Assembly (NCBI GenBank): GCA_963803845.1
Contig: CAWDNZ010000004.1
Span: forward strand, 620,001 to 684,000
Reading direction: 5' to 3'
Length of the DNA stretch: 64,000 bases
Source of the DNA: JABDIY01 sp963803845
Lineage (GTDB): Bacteria > Actinomycetota > Acidimicrobiia > Acidimicrobiales > SZUA-35
The stretch's first letter is position 1. Each line of letters starts with the position of its first letter. The position numbers and the translations under genes were made by a program. Shown in pieces: positions 25,339-34,109 of the stretch. The notes under the pieces are model-generated. The model saw only the letters and a program-made list of their open reading frames with translations. It made no database searches and was not told the origin of the DNA.

Positions 25339-27047
25339 CCGTCATCGCCACCGCTGGGCACGTGGACCACGGCAAATCCACGTTGGTTCGGGCGCTTACC
25401 GGTACCGACCCAGATCGGTTGGCCGAGGAGAAAAGCCGGGGATTGACGATCGATCTCGGCTTCGCCAACCTGGGTTTGACACGAAAGCGATCGATTTCGC
25501 TCATCGACGTCCCTGGCCACATCCGTTTCCTCCGCAACATGCTGGCTGGCGTTGGTGCGGTGCAGGGAACGCTTTTCGTGGTATCCGCCTCCGAGGGCTG
25601 GAAACCGCAGAGCGAGGAACACCTGCAGATCCTGGACCTTCTCGGCATCAAACATGCCGTGATCGCCCTCACAATGGCTGACCTCGTCGACTCCGAGCTA
25701 CTGGAACTAGCGGTTCTCGACGTCGAAGACCATGTGGCCGGCACCTTTGCAGAGGGCGCCCCCATCGTCCCGGTTTCATCGGTAACCGGGGCCGGGATCG
25801 ACGAACTGAAGTCCAAGCTCACCGATCTCTTCGAGGCCGTGGGTGCCGCTCACAACAGAAACGCCCCTCGCTTATGGGTGGATCGGTCATTCTCCCCAAC
25901 GGGTTCGGGGACGGTCGTGACCGGCACTCTGACCGATGGCACGCTGAGGACCGGTGACCACATCACCGTTGTCCCGTCGATGGAACAGGGCCGGGTGCGG
26001 GCGCTGCAATCGCATCACAGCGCCCTCGATTCGGTCCGACCGGGCAATCGGGTGGCAATCAACCTCTCCGGCATCGGCCATACCGCTGTTGGCCGAGGCG
26101 ACGTGCTCGTTCACCCGGACCGCTGGCACTCCACGGCCATTATCGACGCCGAGCTGAAGATTTTGCCCCGGGTCGGGCACCCTTTGACTCGACGGGGCGC
26201 ATTCCTCGCCTACATCGGCTCTGGCGAGTTCCCCACCCGCATCCGGCTCCTCGCTGGACAACATCAAATCGATCCCGGCACCACCGGCAGGGTTCGCCTC
26301 TACCTCGATCGGGAGGTGCCCGCCTTACCGGGAGATCGATTCATCCTTAGAGAGTCGGGCCGCTCGGAGACCCTCGGCGGGGGCCGCTTTCTCGATATCG
26401 ACCCGATCCGACCCGCCCGACTAGCCGATCCCGACGGCGACCCAGAGCGTGTCATCACCGAGCGAGGTTGGGTGGACGCCGACCTCTTCGCTCGGCTGAC
26501 GGGCGAATCCAGAGAGCCCACGGTGGCCAATTGGATCGTGAGCACCGCGGCCCGTCAAGCCAGCGAGGCCAGTATCCGAGCACGGGTTTCCGCCGCCGGT
26601 GCTCTCGGCCTCGACGCGGCCCTGCTCGACGAACGGGAACGGGCGCTGGTCGGGATATTGGACGACGTCCTCGTACAGGAGGGGCGGGTAACCGTGGGCC
26701 AGGCCGTGTCTATTCTGACGGATCATCCCTGGGTGGCCGAGCTCGACGCCGACCCTTTTCGACCCGCCAGCCCCAAAGGCGTGGATCGAAACGAGCTCCG
26801 CACCATGGTCCGCCAGGGGGTAGTGGTCGAATCCGATGGAATCTATTTCAGTGCCACTGCGATCGAACGGGCCGTAGACCTCCTCCGACCCCAACTCGCC
26901 GCCGCACCAGAAGGTCTCACCGTTGCCGAGATTCGTGACGCCCTGGACACCAGCCGAAAATACGTGTTGGCTCTCGTGGCGCATTTGGACGCCAATGGCC
27001 GCACCCGACGCCGAGGCGACTACCGCATTCCCGGCCCTAGATTGTGA
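25335..27047 (+). CDS. selB: Selenocysteine-specific elongation factor
   Basis: A 570-residue translation factor that brings Sec-tRNA(Sec) to UGA codons with a SECIS element. The GTPase domain has GHVDHGKST (8-16), the switch I threonine region RGLTIDLGF, DVPGH (58-62) and TMAD in place of NKxD, close to the TKAD of other SelB proteins. EF-Tu-like domains 2 and 3 follow (about 175-340). The C-terminal third carries winged-helix repeats that bind SECIS RNA (about 360-570). It starts at a TTG that overlaps the selA stop. Confidence 0.95.
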   Translation: MTVIATAGHVDHGKSTLVRALTGTDPDRLAEEKSRGLTIDLGFANLGLTRKRSISLIDVPGHIRFLRNMLAGVGAVQGTLFVVSASEGWKPQSEEHLQILDLLGIKHAVIALTMADLVDSELLELAVLDVEDHVAGTFAEGAPIVPVSSVTGAGIDELKSKLTDLFEAVGAAHNRNAPRLWVDRSFSPTGSGTVVTGTLTDGTLRTGDHITVVPSMEQGRVRALQSHHSALDSVRPGNRVAINLSGIGHTAVGRGDVLVHPDRWHSTAIIDAELKILPRVGHPLTRRGAFLAYIGSGEFPTRIRLLAGQHQIDPGTTGRVRLYLDREVPALPGDRFILRESGRSETLGGGRFLDIDPIRPARLADPDGDPERVITERGWVDADLFARLTGESREPTVANWIVSTAARQASEASIRARVSAAGALGLDAALLDERERALVGILDDVLVQEGRVTVGQAVSILTDHPWVAELDADPFRPASPKGVDRNELRTMVRQGVVVESDGIYFSATAIERAVDLLRPQLAAAPEGLTVAEIRDALDTSRKYVLALVAHLDANGRTRRRGDYRIPGPRL

Positions 27048-27154
27048 GCCTTCGACTCAAGAAAGAAATTTGTCTGGACATTGTGTTCCATGTCACACCA
27101 GTTGTACCCTCTAACTTAACAAACCGTTCAAGACCAAGAGGGGGGCCTGCGAAC

Positions 27155-27463
27155 GTGTCTATGACTTCGGTAAGTAAAGCGATGGCGATACCCACAGGAA
27201 CAACGGGGCTTCGTCTGGCGAGCCTCAATATGTGGGGCACTGCAGCGTGCCGGGGACCGCATCAGGAAATCTTCTTCCCGCCCACCGTCACCGAGACCCG
27301 CAGGGCCAAACGACGGCGTGAGGCTCGGGCCAAAGAGATCTGCAGTACCTGCCCAATCGTCGCGGACTGCCTCAGCATCGCGCTGCAACGAAACGAACAG
27401 CACGGGATCTGGGGCGGACACACCGAGAAGGAACGGCGAGTGCTCGCCGCTGTCAGCAATTAG
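27155..27463 (+). CDS. WhiB family Fe-S regulator
   Basis: A protein of about 102 residues from the GTG at 27155, with the purine-rich AGAGGGGGG about 9 bases upstream; an ATG at 27161 is an alternative. Four cysteines (AACRGP, then CSTCP and ADC) form the 4Fe-4S site and GIWGG is the family turn. Wbl proteins are actinobacterial regulators that usually act on the principal sigma factor. The next downstream gene converges from the other strand only 17 bases away. It cannot be assigned to a WhiB1-7 class by eye. Confidence 0.88.
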   Translation: MSMTSVSKAMAIPTGTTGLRLASLNMWGTAACRGPHQEIFFPPTVTETRRAKRRREARAKEICSTCPIVADCLSIALQRNEQHGIWGGHTEKERRVLAAVSN

Positions 27464-27480
27464 CTCAGAGCTTTCCGAAA

Positions 27481-28785
27481 CTACGTCCGATCAGGACGTG
27501 CTCGTTCCACCACCAGCTTCACGCCGTTCGTGGCCACGACCGTCACAGGCGTATTGCTGGCTATCACGCCCTCTCTCGCAAGGGCGGTCCAACGTGCTTC
27601 GCCAATCTTGACCTCGCCAGGGGTAGTGGCTGAGAGTTCCCCGATGGCCGAACCGTCGCTGCCCACCATCCAACGGCGGCCGATAATCGGGCTGGAGAAA
27701 CGCGTCCGAACCATCGTGGGCATTCCGAGGTACGCGTACAGAAACGCCCCCACGATGCCAACGAAACCGGTCACCCAGCTCATGGTCACCCCATCCCAGA
27801 TGAAGAAGGTCCCGGCAACGAAAAGAACAAGTCCAACCACGGTGTACGCACGCGGCAGATTGGTCTGAATGTCCACCGCCATCGCCAGAAACGCCAGCAC
27901 GATCAGCGCTACTCCCAGCGGGCGAAAAGGTAGGTTGGCAAGACCGTACGTACCGGCGGTCACCATGGCGACACCGATCAGCCCCGCGATGCCAACGCCG
28001 GCGGTGAAGAGCTCGAAGAGCAAGAGCGCCAATCCCCCGGCGAAGAACAGGTACGTGATTTCCGGACTGCCGACGGTGTGGAACAGCTGGCTGGTGATCG
28101 GCAGCTTCACGAACTCTTGGGAAACATTGGGGGTCTGTTGTCCGTCGGCATTGGTGTTCAGCCGATAGCCGGGGAGCTCCAGAAGGAACGTGGGAATGGT
28201 GGAAACCTCCACGATCGGGCCGGAAGAAATCCCAAGGTCGATCGCTTCTTGGGAACCAATCGTCTGATCACGTAGTCGTTCGGTAGCGTCGCCGAATGCC
28301 GGCCCGAATCGCTCATGAAGACGAGCCGGACCCGTCTCTCCAATCCGGGACCCACCGGAGACCCCTACGAGATCCACCACCCCGGCCAGTTCCGCCGTTC
28401 CGCCGAGGGCGGCTGCGCCGGAAGGTCCTACCCACAATGCCGTTGTTACCGAAGACTGGTCCAATCGATCGGCCAGTTCTTGATAGCGATCAGAGTCAAC
28501 CACCGAACCGAGAGAGTCGACTTGAAATACGAGCGCAAAGGCGTCCTCCTCCTCGGCCCGAATCACCTCCGAGATCAGAAAGTCGGTGAGGACCGAGTCC
28601 AACAAACCGGAAACCTCGACGATCCGGACGCTGCCGGCGGCAGACACGGTAACCGAATCGTTCTGGACCGAATCGCTCTGGGCCGAGACCGGAGTGCCAC
28701 TTAGCACACCGGTGAGGCCAGCCAGTATGAGCAACCCGAGGGCTACTCTGGGGCGTAATGGTGCTTGAAGACGTGATCGGGGCAT
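27481..28785 (-). CDS. NfeD-type membrane serine protease-like protein
   Basis: A 434-residue protein from the ATG at 28785. It has a signal peptide (VALGLLILAGLTGVLSG), an extracytoplasmic ClpP/crotonase-like domain (about 45-220; VEVSGLLDSVLTDFL, LWVGPSGAAALGG with the nucleophile-region serine, and SQEAIDLGI), several membrane helices (about 245-350) and a C-terminal OB-fold NfeD domain (GRRWMVGSDGSAIGEL, then VVATNGVKLVVE). It matches the long NfeD1b class, which is usually paired with a stomatin; no stomatin is adjacent here. Its start overlaps the divergent ArsA-like gene by 28 bases. Confidence 0.85.
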   Translation of the reverse strand: MPRSRLQAPLRPRVALGLLILAGLTGVLSGTPVSAQSDSVQNDSVTVSAAGSVRIVEVSGLLDSVLTDFLISEVIRAEEEDAFALVFQVDSLGSVVDSDRYQELADRLDQSSVTTALWVGPSGAAALGGTAELAGVVDLVGVSGGSRIGETGPARLHERFGPAFGDATERLRDQTIGSQEAIDLGISSGPIVEVSTIPTFLLELPGYRLNTNADGQQTPNVSQEFVKLPITSQLFHTVGSPEITYLFFAGGLALLLFELFTAGVGIAGLIGVAMVTAGTYGLANLPFRPLGVALIVLAFLAMAVDIQTNLPRAYTVVGLVLFVAGTFFIWDGVTMSWVTGFVGIVGAFLYAYLGMPTMVRTRFSSPIIGRRWMVGSDGSAIGELSATTPGEVKIGEARWTALAREGVIASNTPVTVVATNGVKLVVERARPDRT

Positions 28786-29663
28786 CGAAGGTCCTAATAG
28801 TGGCCGGCAAGGGCGGAGTTGGAAAAACAACCGTAGGCGCGACCGCGGCGATAGCGGCGGCTCGGGCGGGTGCCAATGTGCAACTCATCGAATTGGAGGG
28901 CCGCAGCCAACTCGGTGACCTCTTCGGCACGGGCCCACTCCAATTCGAACCGACGGTCCTTGTACCGGGCACGCCGACCGGCGGTCGAATCGTGGGCCGG
29001 AGGATCACCCCCGATGAAGCGCTCACCGACTACCTCAACTCCCATGGCCTCGAGCGGCTGACGGGTCGGCCCGCGATGACGGGAATCATCGACGTTGTGA
29101 CCACCGCCGCCGTCGGTGTGAGGGATTTGATGGCACTCGGAAAGATTCGACAGATCGCCGACCATGGTGAGGCCGACCTGGTGGTGGTGGATGGTCCAGC
29201 CGCAGGCCACGCGATCTCTCTCCTGCGTACGCCATCGGGCTTGGCTCGTGCCAGTCTTGGCGGTCCCATTCATTCCCAGGCCGAAGCGGCCCTGAAGTTC
29301 CTGTCTGATGAATCGCGCTGCCGGGTCCAATTGGTGTGCATTCCCGAGGCCACACCGGTCACCGAGTGCATAGACACCGCCTACACCCTGGAGGAGGAAA
29401 TCGGGGTTGCCCTCGCTCCCGTGGTAGTGAATCAGGTTCAGCCCGTTCTGTGGGGTCTGATCAACGCCGCCAAGGGAGCGGAGCTCGATCCGAGAACAAT
29501 GGCCGTGGTCCAGAGCCGAGTGAACCAGGGCAGAGTGCAGAACACACAGCTTGATCGCCTCGCTGAGGGCCTCCCTCTCCAACAGATCCACCTCCCGAAG
29601 CTCGCCCATGCGCAGCTGGGACCCGAAGCGATTCATGAACTGGCGAACAGCTATGGCCTCTAG
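28758..29663 (+). CDS. ArsA/Get3-like ATPase, first of a pair
   Basis: A 301-residue SIMIBI-class ATPase. Its deviant Walker A motif is AGKGGVGKTTVG (about 16-27); LVVVDGPAAGHAISLLRTP marks switch II. It resembles the shorter partner of the actinobacterial ArsA-like pair known in mycobacteria as Rv3679/Rv3680. It lacks the arsenite-binding cysteine pattern of true ArsA. A TACTCT box 8 bases before the ATG suggests a leaderless transcript. It overlaps the second ATPase gene by 11 bases, which implies a heterodimer. Confidence 0.85.
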   Translation: MVLEDVIGASKVLIVAGKGGVGKTTVGATAAIAAARAGANVQLIELEGRSQLGDLFGTGPLQFEPTVLVPGTPTGGRIVGRRITPDEALTDYLNSHGLERLTGRPAMTGIIDVVTTAAVGVRDLMALGKIRQIADHGEADLVVVDGPAAGHAISLLRTPSGLARASLGGPIHSQAEAALKFLSDESRCRVQLVCIPEATPVTECIDTAYTLEEEIGVALAPVVVNQVQPVLWGLINAAKGAELDPRTMAVVQSRVNQGRVQNTQLDRLAEGLPLQQIHLPKLAHAQLGPEAIHELANSYGL

Positions 29664-30732
29664 ACAACCGCCGCTCCTCAGATCAATCGCTTCTGCCGAC
29701 GCCATCGTGCTGCTGGGAGCCGGCGGGGTGGGAAAGACCAGTTCTGCCGCCGCCATCGGGATCGCCGCAGCTCGCCAGGGACGCCGGGTTGTCGTGCTCA
29801 CCGTGGATCCCGCCAAACGGCTCATCGAGACCCTCGGTCTGGACGCGGCATATGCCTCGGAGGTGGTGCCGGTGGAAATCCCCGGAAGTGAGGGTCTCGA
29901 CGGTCTCGACGGTCTCGGCAGTCTTCATGCCACGATGCTCGATCCAGGTCACACCCTCAGCGCCCTAGTCGACGAGTTCGCCCCCACTGCTCAGCGGGCC
30001 ACCGCTATCCACCGGAACCGGCTCTTTCAAACGCTCATACAATCGCTGTCCGGCCTCAGCGAGTACATGGCAGCGGAACGGTTCCGCCAGCTGCTCCAAG
30101 ACCCCCGCTTCGATCTCGTTATCGTAGATACACCGCCCGCCCAGAACGGCGTAGACGTGCTGGATGCCCCCGCCCGGCTCACCAGGCTGGTTGACCACCG
30201 GATCTACCGCACATTGCTGGCGCCGAGGAGCGGCATCCTCCGCACCCTCAATGCGGCAACCCAACTGGCCGCACGGGCCATAGGCAAGGTCGTCGGGGCA
30301 TCTCTCCTCTCCGATGCGATCGAATTCTTCGCCCTGTTCGAAGGAATGGACAAAGGTTTTCGGGATCGGGCCGACCTCGTGGATCAATTGCTGCAGTCGC
30401 CTCAGACGCACTTCGCGGTGGTCAGCACCGCTCGCCCCGGACCGCTGGATACAGCGGCGTGGCTCAGCGATCAGCTTCGAGACCGCGAGATAACACCGGC
30501 AGCCCTGGTGGTCAATCGTCGACTCACCGAGGTGCCGGCACCCGCGGTCGATGCCCACGAAGCCCTCCACCGGGCGGTGATGGACCACAACCTCGTCGCC
30601 CGCAGCGAAAACGAAATGATTGCGACCTCACCGCTCACCAAGGTATTCACCGCGGTGCAAGTGCCCGAGACCGACCATGAGGATCCGTTGACAGCATTGG
30701 CCCAAATGGCTGAGGCGTTCATTACCGAGTGA
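29653..30732 (+). CDS. ArsA/Get3-like ATPase, second of a pair
   Basis: A 359-residue ATPase from the ATG at 29653. The loop reads LGAGGVGKTSSAA (about 20-32): the signature lysine two positions before GG is replaced by Ala, while the second Lys of GKT is kept. VLTVDPAKRL and LVIVDTPPAQNGVDVLDAP are ArsA-family switch regions. A Gly-Leu-Asp repeat (GLDGLDGLG) sits near residue 80. Together with the preceding product it probably forms a two-component ATPase; the cargo is unknown in this group. Confidence 0.85.
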   Translation: MASRQPPLLRSIASADAIVLLGAGGVGKTSSAAAIGIAAARQGRRVVVLTVDPAKRLIETLGLDAAYASEVVPVEIPGSEGLDGLDGLGSLHATMLDPGHTLSALVDEFAPTAQRATAIHRNRLFQTLIQSLSGLSEYMAAERFRQLLQDPRFDLVIVDTPPAQNGVDVLDAPARLTRLVDHRIYRTLLAPRSGILRTLNAATQLAARAIGKVVGASLLSDAIEFFALFEGMDKGFRDRADLVDQLLQSPQTHFAVVSTARPGPLDTAAWLSDQLRDREITPAALVVNRRLTEVPAPAVDAHEALHRAVMDHNLVARSENEMIATSPLTKVFTAVQVPETDHEDPLTALAQMAEAFITE

Positions 30733-30741
30733 TTGTGGGGC

Positions 30742-31089
30742 CTAGTCCTCGGGTTCGGCGAGAAGCGCCTCTTCGGCCTCTTCCACGCTTTCGCTTACCG
30801 GAACGATGCGGTCGAACCCGGTGGTGTGCAACAGCCGGACCAGAACCGGTCGGTTGCATGCCACCGCGACGGCATGTTCAGACTCTCGGGACAGACGGAT
30901 TCCACCGATCAAAGCGCCCAGCCCGGCGGAGTCCATAAACGACACCTGAGAGAGGTCGATGAGCAGGTCACCGCCCTCGGCCAGCCGAGCAAGGGTCTCA
31001 CGGAACGTACCAACGGTGTACGCGTCCAACTCCCCTGATGGTCGGATCAGCGTGTAACCCTCGGTTTCTTCGGTATTGATCTCGAGCAC
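30742..31089 (-). CDS. Anti-anti-sigma factor (STAS domain)
   Basis: A 115-residue single STAS-domain protein of the SpoIIAA/RsbV type. LDAYTVGTFRETLARL and DLSQVSFMDSAGLGALIGG are the family core; the Ser in MDSAGLG (about residue 53) is the usual phosphorylation site for an anti-sigma kinase. GTG start at 31089 with GGAGG 5 bases upstream. No RsbW-type kinase gene is adjacent; a short possible relative of that fold lies at 56329-56610. Confidence 0.88.
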   Translation of the reverse strand: MLEINTEETEGYTLIRPSGELDAYTVGTFRETLARLAEGGDLLIDLSQVSFMDSAGLGALIGGIRLSRESEHAVAVACNRPVLVRLLHTTGFDRIVPVSESVEEAEEALLAEPED

Positions 31090-31155
31090 GTGGCCTCCAC
31101 TTTGCCGCCTTCGCCCGGGGCGTTGGACAGGTCAACATAGTAGCCAGCCCGGTGC

Positions 31156-31161
31156 TAACCT
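31156..31161 (+). promoter_or_regulatory. -10 box of a likely leaderless receiver gene
   Basis: TAACCT ends 7 bases before the GTG at 31169 and no Shine-Dalgarno is seen. Confidence 0.5.
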
Positions 31162-31168
31162 GCGCCCG

Positions 31169-31564
31169 GTGACCGATGTGCTGCTTGCAACAGACTCCGA
31201 CGAGGTCTTCGCGGCCGTGGATTCGGCCCTGGCCGACGACACCACCAACGTGTACCGAGTCAAGCAGGGTCAGCACGTCCTCCCCGTGGTGGAAGAAAAG
31301 CTCCCTGACCTCGTAATCCTCGATCTCCAGATCGGCAATATGGGAGGGGTTGCGGCCTGTTTGATGGTCCGCCAAGAGGAGGGAATGGACCGCTTGCCGA
31401 AGCGCCCAATCGCCCTTCTATTGGACCGAGACGCCGACTCATTTCTTGCTCAGGAATCACGAGCGGATGGCTGGCTGGTGAAGCCACTGGACCCACTGCG
31501 GCTCAGGCGGCTCGCAAAAACGCTGCTCGAAAATGGCACCCTGTTCGAGGGCTCGATCAGCTAG
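31169..31564 (+). CDS. Stand-alone response-regulator receiver protein
   Basis: A 131-residue receiver domain without an output domain. LVILDLQIGNMGG carries the phospho-accepting Asp (about residue 51), GWLVKPLDPLRLRRLAKTLL has the conserved Lys-Pro, and ALLLDRDAD is the fourth-strand region, where the usual Thr/Ser is not obvious. It is divergent from the STAS gene across about 80 bases, so the two may share a signalling role. No histidine kinase is nearby. Confidence 0.82.
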   Translation: MTDVLLATDSDEVFAAVDSALADDTTNVYRVKQGQHVLPVVEEKLPDLVILDLQIGNMGGVAACLMVRQEEGMDRLPKRPIALLLDRDADSFLAQESRADGWLVKPLDPLRLRRLAKTLLENGTLFEGSIS

Positions 31565-31582
31565 CCTTAGTCACGCAACATT

Positions 31583-31656
31583 CGGGTTGTGGCGCAGCTT
31601 GGTAGCGTGCCTCGTTCGGGACGAGGAGGTCGGGAGTTCAAATCTCCCCAACCCGA
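31583..31656 (+). tRNA. tRNA-Pro (anticodon CGG)
   Basis: A 74-nt cloverleaf with acceptor CGGGTTG/CAACCCG, anticodon stem CCTCG/CGAGG with loop TTCGGGA (CGG, reads CCG), T loop TTCAAAT and discriminator A. CCA is not encoded. It lies 18 bases after the receiver gene. Confidence 0.95.
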
Positions 31657-31718
31657 CAGGTTTCCAACGGCGATGGGTTCTCGCCGGGGACTCCCTGTAG
31701 GTGCTCCGTGGCGTGATG

Positions 31719-32984
31719 CTAGGCCAGTTCTGCAACGGCCTCCTGGAACGCCGCAATGGTTCGATCGATCTCAGCGTCGCCATGGGCGAGGCTCGGGAAC
31801 ATCACTTCATAAGGTCCGGGAGCAAGAGCGATCCCCCGTTTCAGCAGGGCGTGGAACAACGGGGCAAAGTGGCCGGATTCTGCTGAAGCGGTGGCACCGT
31901 CGTTGTTGACCACTGGGGACTCGGCGAAAAAGAACCCGAGCAGCGGGCCAACCTGCGGCACCTGGACAGCGATCGGTGAATCGGAGAAGGCGGCGGTGAT
32001 ACCGGCAGCCAGTTTTTCGGCGGTGGCGCTGAGCTGAACATAGGCGTCGGGCGTGAGCTGACCGAGCGTGGCCATACCGGCCGCCACCGCGAGAGGGTTC
32101 CCTGACAGCGTCCCGCCCTGATAGACCGGGCCGAGAGGAGCAAGGTGGCCCATGATGTCTCTGCTGGCACCAAAGGCGCCAACAGGGAGACCGCCCCCGA
32201 TGACCTTCCCAAAGGCCCACACGTCGGGGGTCACGCCGCTCCATGCGGTTGCGCCCCCATGGTCCAACCGGAAGCCCGTGATCACCTCGTCGAACAGCAA
32301 GAGAGCGCCTACCCGGTCACATTCGGCCCGGAGTCCCTCCAGAAACCCGTCCACCGGCGCTACCAGACCCATGTTGGCCGCCACCGGTTCTACTGCCACC
32401 ACCGCAACGTCGTCGGTGAGGATCGGGACCCGGTTGTACGGCAGAACTATTGTGTCAGCCACAACGGCATCAGGGACCCCGGCCATCCCGCTCAGCCGCT
32501 GGTTGGCCACGCCACTCCCGGCTGCCACCAGCAGCGAATCAACGTGACCGTGGTAATTGCCATCGAACTTAACGATCTTGCTTCGACCCGTAGCCCCGCG
32601 AGCCAAACGAATTGCGGACATTGCGGCCTCGGTCCCCGACGAGGTCATGCGCAACATTTCCAGTCCGGGTATCCGCCGCACCACCTCCTCAGCCAGCCGC
32701 AACTCGCCAATCGTTGGAGCGCCGTAGCTGGTGCCCCTGGCTGCCGCATCGCAGATTGCCTCAACTACGGCGGGGTGGGCGTGGCCAAGAATGCAAGGGC
32801 CATAGCTCTGCACGTAATCGATGTAGGCGTTACCTTCGATGTCATAGACGTAGGCACCCTGGGCCCGATCGACCACATACGGCGTCCCGCCCACCGAGCG
32901 GAAGCTTCGAACCGGACTGTTCACTCCGCCAACTAGGACCTGCTTCGATGCCTCGAAGGCTTCGGCGTTGCTTGTGTAGTTCAT
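31719..32984 (-). CDS. hemL: Glutamate-1-semialdehyde 2,1-aminomutase
   Basis: A 421-residue PLP enzyme that converts glutamate-1-semialdehyde to 5-aminolevulinate in the C5 haem pathway. VGGVNSPVRSFRSVGGTP, YIDYVQSYGPCILGHAHP, LLFDEVITGFR and the PLP lysine in WAFGKVIGGGLPVGAFG are seen. Its ATG overlaps the hemB stop by 4 bases. It uses the product of HemA (41861). Confidence 0.95.
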   Translation of the reverse strand: MNYTSNAEAFEASKQVLVGGVNSPVRSFRSVGGTPYVVDRAQGAYVYDIEGNAYIDYVQSYGPCILGHAHPAVVEAICDAAARGTSYGAPTIGELRLAEEVVRRIPGLEMLRMTSSGTEAAMSAIRLARGATGRSKIVKFDGNYHGHVDSLLVAAGSGVANQRLSGMAGVPDAVVADTIVLPYNRVPILTDDVAVVAVEPVAANMGLVAPVDGFLEGLRAECDRVGALLLFDEVITGFRLDHGGATAWSGVTPDVWAFGKVIGGGLPVGAFGASRDIMGHLAPLGPVYQGGTLSGNPLAVAAGMATLGQLTPDAYVQLSATAEKLAAGITAAFSDSPIAVQVPQVGPLLGFFFAESPVVNNDGATASAESGHFAPLFHALLKRGIALAPGPYEVMFPSLAHGDAEIDRTIAAFQEAVAELA

Positions 32985-33961
32985 GAGTTGAGCGCTTTTG
33001 CGATATCAGCGGCGAAATAGGTAAGGATCATGTCGGCTCCGGCCCGTTTGATGCTGGTGAGGATCTCGAACATTGCCGCGTCGCCGTCGATCCAGCCGTT
33101 GGCCGAGGCCGCCTTCACCATGGCGTACTCACCACTCACGTGGTAGGCCGCTATGGGAACGTTGGTGACCGCCCGAGCAGCGGCAACGATGTCCAGGTAG
33201 GCAAGCGCTGGTTTCACCATGATCATGTCGGCCCCCTCGCTGAGGTCGAAGGCGATCTCGTCCAGCGCCTCCCTGCCGTTTCTGAAGTCCTGCTGATAAC
33301 CCTTGCGGTCACCACCGCCGGCGATCGTTACGTCGACCGCATCACGGAACGGGCCATAGAAGCTGCTGGCATATTTGGCGGCGTAGGCAAGGATGGCGGT
33401 GTCGGTATGCCCGGCGTCGTCCAAGGCCTCCCGGATCGCCAGCACCTGGCCGTCCATCATGCCCGACGGGGCGCAGATGTCGGCCCCCGCATTGGCCTGC
33501 GCCACGGCGATGTCTGCGTACAAGTCCAGAGTGGCGTCGTTGTCGACGCTGCCGTTTGAGGACACGATTCCGCAGTGCCCATGGTCTGTGTACTCATCAA
33601 CACAGAGATCGGCGATCAGCACAACGTCGCTGCCAACGTCGGCGCGGAGATTCCGCAGTGCCACCTGCACCACGCCTTCAGGATCCGATGCCCCCGACCC
33701 CGTGGCGTCTTTGGCGGCCGGCAGACCGAAGAGGATCACGGCTGGAACGCCGAGTTCGGCGAGACGCGCCACCTCGGCTCGCAGTGAGTCCTGTGAATGC
33801 TGCACCACACCGGGGAGAGATGGGATCTCACGGGGACTGCTGAGGGTTTCGCTGACGAACAGCGGTGCGATGATGTCATCCACGCTCAGCCGGGTCTCAG
33901 CAACCATTCGGCGGAGCGTCTCGGTACGGCGGAGTCGGCGCAATCGTCGTTGGGGAAACAC
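32981..33961 (-). CDS. hemB: Porphobilinogen synthase (ALA dehydratase)
   Basis: A 326-residue enzyme that joins two 5-aminolevulinates. Start is GTG at 33961 with the family N-terminus RRLRRLRRTETLRRMVAET. Motifs are DLCVDEYTDHGHCG, SSFYGPFRDAV and MVKPALAYLD with the Schiff-base lysine; a second lysine is in YAAKYASSFYG. The active-site Cys cluster of zinc-type enzymes is only partly present (DLCVDEYTDHGHCGI), so metal type is uncertain. TACTAA 7 bases upstream of the GTG suggests a leaderless transcript. Confidence 0.94.
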   Translation of the reverse strand: MFPQRRLRRLRRTETLRRMVAETRLSVDDIIAPLFVSETLSSPREIPSLPGVVQHSQDSLRAEVARLAELGVPAVILFGLPAAKDATGSGASDPEGVVQVALRNLRADVGSDVVLIADLCVDEYTDHGHCGIVSSNGSVDNDATLDLYADIAVAQANAGADICAPSGMMDGQVLAIREALDDAGHTDTAILAYAAKYASSFYGPFRDAVDVTIAGGGDRKGYQQDFRNGREALDEIAFDLSEGADMIMVKPALAYLDIVAAARAVTNVPIAAYHVSGEYAMVKAASANGWIDGDAAMFEILTSIKRAGADMILTYFAADIAKALNS

Positions 33962-34109
33962 ACGCTCAGGTTAGTACCCGGGGATTCCCGAACACCGGGC
34001 GAGAACGCGCGACCTGCAGCCAATCACTCCCACCAGACAGCACTGAACGACTGCAGTTTTCCGGGAGGCCGGCAGACGGAACACCGATCCGAGGTGCCAC
34101 AGTATGCGT

